Assembly: GCF_023544465.1 (NCBI RefSeq)
Contig: NZ_JALPVL010000003.1
Span: 62,001-126,000 of the forward strand
DNA length: 64,000 nucleotides
Direction of reading: 5' to 3'
Source of the DNA: Paractinoplanes maris
Lineage (GTDB): Bacteria > Actinomycetota > Actinomycetes > Mycobacteriales > Micromonosporaceae
In this document: positions 49,726-64,000 of the stretch, one piece after another
Layout: each line of letters begins with the position of its first letter
How positions within the stretch are numbered: position 1 is the first letter of the stretch
Notes under the pieces: model-generated
The model's database searches: none
Told to the model about the DNA's origin: nothing
What the model saw: the letters and a program-made list of their open reading frames with translations, nothing else
Program-made: the position numbers and the translations under genes

Positions 49726-51068
49726 GATGTCCCTCCGGTGGTGACCAGGGCGAGCGCGCGGCCACGCTCCGCCTCGTCCTCGTTCGGCTGCACGCGGGCC
49801 ATCGACCAGCGCAGGATCGGCGGGCCCATCACCGACGTGACAACGGCGATGAGCACGATGACGGTGTAGGTGGCGATGGACAGCACTCCCAGCCGCAGCC
49901 CGGTGGCGGCCACGACCACCTCGACCACACCGCGGGCGTTCATGCCGGCGCCGAGCGCGATGCCCTCCCAGTGCGAGAGCCGGCTGGCCCGCGCACCGAG
50001 GTAGGCACCGGCGAACTTGCCGATCACCGCCACGAGGAGCAGGGCGACCGCGGCCAGCAGCACCGGCGGGTCGGCCAGTGCGGTCAGGTCCATCCGCAGC
50101 CCGGCGGTGGCCATGAAGAGGGGTGCCAGGACCGAGAGCACGACCGTGCGCAGCGGGGCGAGGTCCCGCCAGATCGAGCGGTCCGGGCGTGGGTCGGGCT
50201 CTTCGGCCGCCCGGGCCTGACCGATGAGGACGCCGGCCACGAACGCGCCGAACAGTGCCTCCAGGCCCATCGCGTGGGTGGCGGCCGCGCCGAGCAGGAT
50301 GATGACCACCGAGGTGGTGATCCGGGGGCCGCCGTCGGAGGCCCGGCCGGCCCGCTCGAGCGCCCACCTCACGAGCGGACGGCCGATCACGAGTGCCGCG
50401 ATGACGAAGCCGATCAGGGAGACCAGCGACAGCGACACCGCCCCGGCCCGTACGCCGGTGGTGGCCGCCGCCGAGACCACCGAGAGCAGGAACCAGCCGA
50501 CGGCGTCGTCCACCATCCCGGCGGCCAGCGTCAGCTGGCCGATGTCGCGGTGCAGCAGTCCCATGTCGGACAGCGTCTTGGCGATGACCGGGATGGCCGT
50601 CACGCACATCGCGACGCCCAGGAACAGCGCGAAGGTGCCGCGTCCGGTGCCCTCGGTGAGCAGGGCGGCCGGCACGAGGGAACCGGCGGCGATGCCGAGC
50701 CCGAGCGGCAGCAGCAGCCCGGCCAGGCTGACCCGCACCCCGGTGGCGCCGCGCTTGCGCAGCATGGCCGCGTCGAGCTGGACGCCGGTGACGCCGACGA
50801 GCAGCAGCACCCCGAACTGACCGACCGCGTCGAGCAGGTGCAGCTGCGCGGCGTCGGCCGGCAGGACCCAGCCGAACGCGCCCGGGGCGAGCGCGCCGAG
50901 CAGCGACGGACCTAGGACGACGCCGGTCAGCAGCTCGCCCACGAGCGCGGGCAGGCCGAGCCGCACGGCGATGCGGCCCAGGGCCAGCGCCACCAACAGC
51001 AGCAGCGACACCTGCAGCAGGAACACCAGCAGGGTGTGCGGCGCCAGGCTGGGCAGTGGGCTACTCAT
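49722..51068 (-). CDS. CPA2-family cation/proton antiporter
   Basis: A 448-aa integral membrane protein with about 12-13 helices of the Na+/H+ exchanger fold. Typical features: [20 protein letters not shown] near the N-terminus, GVTAIPV-like [13 protein letters not shown], the paired acidic transport motif [12 protein letters not shown], and [12 protein letters not shown]. No TrkA-N or USP domain follows. ATG 51068 lies within the overlap with the SIP gene (8 bp). An antiporter is unusual in a siderophore operon. It might serve siderophore export, pH balance or a cation; the role is open. Confidence 0.9.
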   Translation of the reverse strand: MSSPLPSLAPHTLLVFLLQVSLLLLVALALGRIAVRLGLPALVGELLTGVVLGPSLLGALAPGAFGWVLPADAAQLHLLDAVGQFGVLLLVGVTGVQLDAAMLRKRGATGVRVSLAGLLLPLGLGIAAGSLVPAALLTEGTGRGTFALFLGVAMCVTAIPVIAKTLSDMGLLHRDIGQLTLAAGMVDDAVGWFLLSVVSAAATTGVRAGAVSLSLVSLIGFVIAALVIGRPLVRWALERAGRASDGGPRITTSVVIILLGAAATHAMGLEALFGAFVAGVLIGQARAAEEPDPRPDRSIWRDLAPLRTVVLSVLAPLFMATAGLRMDLTALADPPVLLAAVALLLVAVIGKFAGAYLGARASRLSHWEGIALGAGMNARGVVEVVVAATGLRLGVLSIATYTVIVLIAVVTSVMGPPILRWSMARVQPNEDEAERGRALALVTTGGTS

Positions 51069-51849
51069 CGTCGTCGTGATGGTCGAGGTTGACGGTGCCG
51101 CGCTTCCAGTAGCCGTCGATCTCGGCCCGGTCACGCGGGTGCCCGAGGGCGCGCACGTGGCGGCGGATCGGCTTGAGCCCGGTCGCCTCGCCGGCGATCC
51201 AGATGTACCCGTCGCCGGGCGGCAACTCCAGCGCGGTCACGGCCTTCTCGAGCGACTCCCCGCGGCTGCGATGCAACCAACGGACCTCACCGGCGAGCTT
51301 CTGCTCGTCGTCGGCGTCGGCCACTTCGGCGTACGCCTGGATGCGTGCCCCCGCGGGCAGCTGCTCGAGCCAGGCGGCGAGGGCCGGCAACGCGGTCTCG
51401 TCGGCCCCGAGCAGATACCAGTCGAAGGTGAACGGGACCATGGTGGAGCCGCGCGGGCCGAGGATGCCCACCTTGTCGCCGGGCCGGGCGGCGGCCGCCC
51501 AGCTGCCGCCGGGCCCGTGCCCGTGCAGCACGAAGTCGATGTCGAGCTCGCGCGCCTCCGGCCGCAGGAACCGGATCGTGTAGTCGCGGAACGTCGGAAG
51601 GGGCGAGCCGGGCGGCGGCGGTTCGAGCCCCTCCTCGCCGAGCGTCGGCATCACCGGCAGGCCCGCGCCGGGCTCGGGAAAGAAGACCTTCACGTGGTCG
51701 TCGGGAGCGGCGTAGCTGAACCCGTCGAGCTGCTCACCGCCGAGCGTGATCCGGACCATGCGCGGGCCGAGGTGGTTCACCCGCACGACTTCGAGCAGTC
51801 GCGGGGTGAGGTCGTGCCAGACGAGTTCGACCTCGCGAGCGGTGGTCAT
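51061..51849 (-). CDS. Siderophore-interacting protein (FAD ferric-siderophore reductase)
   Basis: A 262-aa protein of the SIP/ViuB family. The FAD domain has DDHVKVFFPEPG and FRDYTIRFLRPEARELDIDF with VLHGHGPGGSWAAAARPGD; the NAD(P)H domain has WYLLGADETALPALAAWLE and YIWIAGEATGLKPIRRHV. These enzymes release iron from imported ferric siderophores by reduction in the cytoplasm. ATG 51849 overlaps the hydrolase stop (ATGA) and has aaggagc. It covers the uptake side of the pathway; no importer genes are in the window. Confidence 0.94.
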   Translation of the reverse strand: MTTAREVELVWHDLTPRLLEVVRVNHLGPRMVRITLGGEQLDGFSYAAPDDHVKVFFPEPGAGLPVMPTLGEEGLEPPPPGSPLPTFRDYTIRFLRPEARELDIDFVLHGHGPGGSWAAAARPGDKVGILGPRGSTMVPFTFDWYLLGADETALPALAAWLEQLPAGARIQAYAEVADADDEQKLAGEVRWLHRSRGESLEKAVTALELPPGDGYIWIAGEATGLKPIRRHVRALGHPRDRAEIDGYWKRGTVNLDHHDDDE

Positions 51850-52640
51850 AGCTGCTCCTTGAAGAAAGCGACCAGGGCGGTGTTGACCCGGTCGGGCTGT
51901 TCGAGATAGCCGTAGTGGCCCGCGTCGGGGATCTCGGCGTAGCGGGCGCCCCGGATCCCGCCGGCGATCCGGCGCCCGCCCGGCGGCGGGGCGATCAGGT
52001 CGTCGGCGAAGCTCAGCACCAGGCACGGTTTTCCGATCTCGGCGTACGCCTGGAGGCGGTCGTCGTCCTGGCCGGCCTCCAGCCGGCTCGGGGTGCCGCC
52101 GGGGTCACCGCCGAGCGGCATCTGGAAGACGTCCAGCCAGTCCTGGGTCTGCCGGTCGTCGGCCAGCGTGCGCGGCGACAGGTTGACGGCGGCCCGGACG
52201 ACCGCCAGATACTCGCCCGGCAGGCCGGTCACCGCGCGCTCGGCCCGCGACATCGCGCTCAGGAAGGCGCTGGGCCGGTCGAAGGTGGCCATCAGCACCG
52301 CCCGGTCGACCAGATCGGGCCGGTGCAGGCACAGCTCGGCGGCGACCCGCGCACCCATCGAGGAGCCGGCGATCCGGCACGGGCCGAGGCCCAGCTTCTC
52401 GATGAGCCCGGCGGCGTCGGCCACCAGGTCGGGCATGGTGACCACCGGCGGGGTGTCGCTGGGGGTGAGGCCGCGGGCGTCGAAGGTGACGACGCGATAG
52501 CCGGCGGCGACCAGTGCCGGCACCTGATGCAGGTGCCAGGTGCGGCCGCGGGCACCCGTGCCGGCCAGCAGCAGCACGCCGGGCCCGTCGCCGGTCTCCT
52601 GGTAATGCAGCCGGCACCCGCCGACGTCGATGACGGTCAT
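51846..52640 (-). CDS. Alpha/beta hydrolase of the siderophore operon
   Basis: A 264-aa alpha/beta-fold hydrolase. Nucleophile Ser in CRIAGSSMGARVAAEL, acid Asp in LSFADDLIAPP, and His in IPDAGHYGYLEQPD; the oxyanion loop is LLAGTGARG. It sits between exporter and SIP genes and is coupled at both ends. Candidate roles are product release or editing for the NRPS, which has no thioesterase in the seen part, or hydrolysis of the ferric siderophore. The sequence does not separate these. Confidence 0.88.
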   Translation of the reverse strand: MTVIDVGGCRLHYQETGDGPGVLLLAGTGARGRTWHLHQVPALVAAGYRVVTFDARGLTPSDTPPVVTMPDLVADAAGLIEKLGLGPCRIAGSSMGARVAAELCLHRPDLVDRAVLMATFDRPSAFLSAMSRAERAVTGLPGEYLAVVRAAVNLSPRTLADDRQTQDWLDVFQMPLGGDPGGTPSRLEAGQDDDRLQAYAEIGKPCLVLSFADDLIAPPPGGRRIAGGIRGARYAEIPDAGHYGYLEQPDRVNTALVAFFKEQL

Positions 52641-54475
52641 CAGTCCTCCGGGGTGAGCCGGCCGGCGTGCAGGCGCACGACGCGGGGCAGGCGGTCGATG
52701 GTTGACGGGCGGTGGGCGATGACGAGCACCGTGCGGCCGGCCCGCAGGCGGGCCAGGGCCTGTTCGATGCGGTGCGCGGTGGCCGGGTCGAGGTCGGCGG
52801 TGGCCTCGTCGAGGATCAGCACCTCGGGGTCGGTCAGCGCGGCCCGGATCAGGCCGGCGAGCTGCCGTTCCCCGGCCGAGAAGCGCTCCCCGCGCCGGCC
52901 CAGGGCGGTGTCGAAGCCGTCGGGCAGGCCGGCGACCCAGGCGTCCAGCCCGAGCTGCCCGGCGGCGCGGGCGAAGTCCGCCGGGCCGGGCCGTCCCGGT
53001 GCGAGCGCCAGGTTGTCGGCCAGGGTCCCGGCGATCATGTGCACCTGCTGCGGCACCAGGACGAGCCGCCGCCGCAGCTCGGTCGCGTCCAGGGCCGACA
53101 GGTCCCGACCACCGAGGCGGACAGTGCCGCCGTCGGGCAGATAGAGCCCACAGAGCAGCTTGGCCAGCGTGGTCTTGCCCGAGCCGGTCTCCCCGACGAT
53201 TCCGGCGTGCTCCCCGGGCGCGAAGCCCACGCTGATCCCGTGCAGAACGGCCTCCCCGGGCCGATAGCTGTAGGTGACGGCCTCAGCCGTCAGCCCGGCG
53301 GCGTCCGGCCCGCGCCGCACCTCTCCCCCGGACACCGTCAGCCCAGCGGCGGCCCGCCCTCGCCGAGCCGACCCAGCTGTCCCCTCCGCCGGCCGTGGCT
53401 TGACTTCGCCAGCCGCTTCCTCGTCCGCCCGGCCTCGGACGATCTCCGCCCGGCCGGCCGTCAGCCGGCCCGCCGCCGCGGTGCGAGGTGCGGTGGCGTC
53501 GAGGAGGTCGAGGAGCCTGGCCAGGCCCACGCGGGACTCGAGCATCTCGCCGGCGACCAGCGTGAAGTCGTCGACCGAGGCGAACAGGTCACGGCTGGCC
53601 AGCACGAAGGTGACCACCACGCCGACGGTGACGACGTCCTCGGCGGCCAGCATCCCGCCGGCCACGAGAAGCGCCGCCGTGGTCAGGCCCTGCACGATCC
53701 AGGTGGCGTCGATCCAGTTGGCGCCGCGCTGGGCTGTCCGGGCCCGGTCCAGATAGGTGTCGGCGTCGGCGCGCAGGCGGTCGAGCCAGGTGCCGGTGGC
53801 GTTGTCGAGCTGCAGCTGCTCGCGGGCCAGCAGGCTCTCGGCGAAGGTGGCGGTGACTGCCGCCTGCGCGGCCGCCTCGGCCGGGTAGGCCTGCTGGGCG
53901 GCCCGCCGGAAGCGGCGGCCGAGCCACCACATCGGCGGCGCGAAGACCAGCACGAGCAGGGTGAAGAGCGACCACGACGACGAGAGCAGCACCACGACGC
54001 TGAAGAGCAGGTATCCGCTGAGCGAGATGAGGTCGGGCAGCTGACTGCGCACGAAGGTGGCCAGCTCGGCGACCTCGACGGTGGCCCGCTGGAGCAGGTC
54101 GCCGCCCCGGTGCGCTTCCAGGAAGCGCAGCGAGGTCGTCCCCAGCCGCTCGACGACCAGGTCGCGCAGGCTGTGCACGACCCGCTCGCCGACCCGGGTG
54201 AGCAGAAGTTCCGACCATCGCAGCAGGACCGTGCGCGCGACCACCAGACTGAGCACGACCGCGGCACTGACCAGCAGCCCCCGGCGGTCGCCGGCCAGCA
54301 ACTCGTCCACCGCCCGGCCGATGACCACCGGCACCAGCGTGAGCGAGAGCGTGGCCAGCAGGTTCACCGCCACCGCACCGGCCATGGCCCGGCGATGCTC
54401 GCGCAGCTGGGGCCAGGCCCGGCGCAGCACGTGCCGCTGGTCGGGCTCGTCGGTGAGCAGCCGGATGTCACCCAT
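52640..54475 (-). CDS. ABC exporter subunit 2 (TMD-NBD)
   Basis: A 611-aa half-transporter. TMD at residues about 25-310; an Arg/Ala-rich linker (about 340-405) precedes the NBD. NBD motifs: Walker A VGETGSGKTT, Q-loop VLVPQQVHM, signature FSAGERQLAGL (degenerate from LSGGQ), Walker B VLILDEATADLD with the catalytic Glu, and H-loop VIAHRPSTI. ATG 54475 overlaps the end of subunit 1 by 8 bp; the stop overlaps the hydrolase start (TGATG). It should pair with subunit 1 to export the siderophore or its precursor. Confidence 0.93.
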   Translation of the reverse strand: MGDIRLLTDEPDQRHVLRRAWPQLREHRRAMAGAVAVNLLATLSLTLVPVVIGRAVDELLAGDRRGLLVSAAVVLSLVVARTVLLRWSELLLTRVGERVVHSLRDLVVERLGTTSLRFLEAHRGGDLLQRATVEVAELATFVRSQLPDLISLSGYLLFSVVVLLSSSWSLFTLLVLVFAPPMWWLGRRFRRAAQQAYPAEAAAQAAVTATFAESLLAREQLQLDNATGTWLDRLRADADTYLDRARTAQRGANWIDATWIVQGLTTAALLVAGGMLAAEDVVTVGVVVTFVLASRDLFASVDDFTLVAGEMLESRVGLARLLDLLDATAPRTAAAGRLTAGRAEIVRGRADEEAAGEVKPRPAEGTAGSARRGRAAAGLTVSGGEVRRGPDAAGLTAEAVTYSYRPGEAVLHGISVGFAPGEHAGIVGETGSGKTTLAKLLCGLYLPDGGTVRLGGRDLSALDATELRRRLVLVPQQVHMIAGTLADNLALAPGRPGPADFARAAGQLGLDAWVAGLPDGFDTALGRRGERFSAGERQLAGLIRAALTDPEVLILDEATADLDPATAHRIEQALARLRAGRTVLVIAHRPSTIDRLPRVVRLHAGRLTPED

Positions 54476-56257
54476 GACGCACCAGCTCGGCGTCGAGGTG
54501 GTCGTCCGGGGCGCCCAGGTCGATGACCCGGGTGGCGCGGCCGGCGACGGCCGGGCGCGAGGTGGCGAAGACGACGGTGACGTTCTCGCGGAGGAGGCCG
54601 TCGAGGATGCGCTGCTCGGTGCCGGCGTCGACGGCCGAGGTGACGTCGTCGAGCAGCAGCACCCGGGCCCCGCGCAGCAGGCCGCGGGCGAGGGCGAGCC
54701 GTTGGAGCTGGCCACCCGAGAGGGTGCTGCCGCGCTCGCCGACCACCGTGCCGAAGCCGTCCGGCAGTGACTCGATGTGCTCGAGGATCCCGGCCGTGCG
54801 GCAGGCGTCCCGCAGCTGCTCGCCGGTGATCGCGGCGCGGCCGAGGCGGAGGTTCTCGGCGATCGTGCCGCTCAGCAGAAGCGGCCGCTGCCCGACCAGG
54901 GTGATGGTGTCGCGCACCTCGGCCAGGGAGGCCTCCCGCAGATCGACTCCGCCGTACTGGATCGTTCCAGCAGCGGGGTCCTCGATCCGGGCCAGGAACC
55001 TCAGCAGTGTGGACTTCCCGGAGCCGACCGGACCGACGACCGCCACGAAGTCCCCGGGCGCGACCTGGAGATCCGGCAGCCGCAGCGGTTCCCGGCCGTC
55101 CCGCTCGACGCTCAGGCCCTGGGTGCTCAGCGTCCCGCCCCGGACTGATGAAACGCTCAGCGTCCCGTCCTGGACTGACGTAACACTCGGTGCACCCTTG
55201 CCGTCTGCGCTCGGATGGCTGCCATTCCTGCACATTCGCTCATCCGCGGGGAGCGAAGCGACATCGGCGGGGCTGTGCGGCAGTGGGACCGGCTTGGCCG
55301 GGTCGCGCCGGGCCGGCTCGGCGGTCAGCACGGTGCCGATACGGCCGGCCGCGGTCCAGGCGTCGCCCAGCTGGTTGAACCGGAACGTCAGCATCATCAC
55401 CTGGCGCCCGAGCAGCGCCATCCAGCTCGCGAACGACACCAGGCCGCCGACCGAGAACCGGCCGTCGAGCACCGCCAGGCCCCCGACGGCCAGGCCGATC
55501 GCGGTGGCCAGCCACGGCACGAACGGCGCGCCGGCCGCCCAGCCGGCCGCGACCCGGGCCAGCGCCAGTGTGCGGTCGCGGACGACGGCGCTCGCCCGGT
55601 GATGGCGCTCGACCAGGACGGTCTCACCGCCCAGCCCCCGGACGGCGGTGCCGGCCGAGAGCAGGTCCTCGACCGCGTCGGCCCGAGCCCCGTGTGCGGC
55701 CGAGAGCGCGGAGTTGGCGTTCTCGTAGCGCCGCGGATACCAGAGGTTGACCGCGAGCAGCAGCGGCACCGTGCCGAGACCGACGATCGCCAGCATCGGG
55801 TCGAGCGTGGCCACCACGACCAGCACGGCCACGAAGCCGAGGATCCCGCTGAGCAGCGACGGCACGGTGGCCAGCCACCCGGCGACCTGTTCGACGTCCC
55901 GGGTGCCCCGGGTGACCAGATCCCCCGCGCCGAACCGGTGCGCGGTGGCCGAGTCCCAGCCCAGCACGCGCTCGGCGAGGCGCAGCAGCAGCCGGTTGCC
56001 GGTGCGGAGGCCGGCCAGCGTGGCCCACCACCGCATCGCGAACTCGGCGCCGGTCAGCGCGACCGCCACCGCGAAGGTCGCCCCCGCCCACCCCAGCAGG
56101 GCGGGCGTGTCCCCGGTGGTGATGCCGTCATCGAGTGCCCGGCCCAGACACCAGGGCAGCAGGATCAGCCCGGCCTGATATCCCAGCCCGCCGATCCCCG
56201 AGGCGGTCAGCCCGCGAGCGGAGTCCCGCACCGCCCAGCGCAGCAGCTCAACCGGCC

Positions 56258-56261
<4 letters not shown>
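54468..56261 (-). CDS. ABC exporter subunit 1 (TMD-NBD)
   Basis: A 597-aa half-transporter; ATG 56261 overlaps the NRPS stop (ATGA). TMD about residues 20-300, NBD about 375-597. Motifs: Walker [15 protein letters not shown]-loop [10 protein letters not shown], perfect signature [14 protein letters not shown], and Walker [13 protein letters not shown] where the catalytic Glu is Asp. Together with subunit 2 this predicts one canonical and one degenerate ATP site, as in other heterodimeric exporters. The linker (about 335-375) contains a duplicated segment ([11 protein letters not shown] / [11 protein letters not shown]), encoded by a 26-bp repeat at 55125-55150 and 55155-55180. Confidence 0.93.

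Positions 56262-64000
<7,739 letters not shown>

Overview
The window is about 72% G+C by eye, densely packed, with GTG/TTG starts, several leaderless genes and actinobacterial families (BTAD and STAND regulators, DUF5995, DUF2332, AbfB, Trypco1, WXG100-like, HMW FabG). This fits an actinomycete, probably Micromonosporaceae (Actinoplanes-like); the genus is inference. I saw no tRNA, rRNA, transposase or CRISPR array.

Layout. 1-2.9 kb: the N-terminal part of an M36 (fungalysin) metalloprotease running off the left edge, an unrecognised companion gene, a small zinc-ribbon protein and a stand-alone BTAD regulator. 3.2-6.5 kb: a secreted GH13 alpha-amylase with a CBM20 and a LacI-type operator, then a compact NB-ARC protein. 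6.7-11.4 kb: a TetR/DHA2 exporter pair with operator-like dyads, and a membrane PAS-GGDEF-EAL protein. 11.4-16.2 kb: a beta-oxidation-like set (thiolase, divergent high-molecular-weight FabG, MaoC hydratase, acyl-CoA dehydrogenase) like the fadA2-fabG4-htdX-fadE5 neighbourhood of mycobacteria. 16.2-21.1 kb: a divergent CDGSH / heme-oxygenase-like diiron pair, an MBL-fold hydrolase, an unknown gene and a GNAT. Three gene junctions here are filled by 23-24 bp tandem arrays. 21.1-27 kb: a MarR/MFS operon and small conserved genes. 27-28 kb: an Erm-type 23S rRNA methyltransferase behind a leader ORF and a run of hairpins. 28-31.6 kb: M20 peptidase / GNAT / SIS / enolase-superfamily racemase, a plausible N-succinyl amino-acid racemisation module. 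31.7-41.6 kb: lipase, aldo-keto reductase with a MerR-like promoter, a WXG100/EspC/YbaB-like type VII-substrate cluster, AbfB and Trypco1 proteins, a decayed DUF574/EAL fusion pseudogene, and an LhgO-type oxidase.

41.6-64 kb is one continuous leftward siderophore operon running in from beyond the right edge. In transcription order it encodes a multimodular NRPS (partial), a two-gene ABC exporter, an alpha/beta hydrolase, a siderophore-interacting reductase, a CPA2 cation/proton antiporter, EntA, EntC, EntE, an isochorismatase, an ornithine/lysine N-monooxygenase, an Sfp-type PPTase and a hybrid histidine kinase. Almost every junction overlaps by 1-23 bp. The gene set predicts a mixed catecholate (2,3-dihydroxybenzoate) and hydroxamate peptide siderophore. 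The NRPS part seen is (E)-C-A-PCP-E-C-A-PCP with no terminal thioesterase; the first visible A domain has a serine-like code followed by an E domain, so D-Ser is predicted. The embedded antiporter and the coupled kinase are the most unusual parts of this operon.
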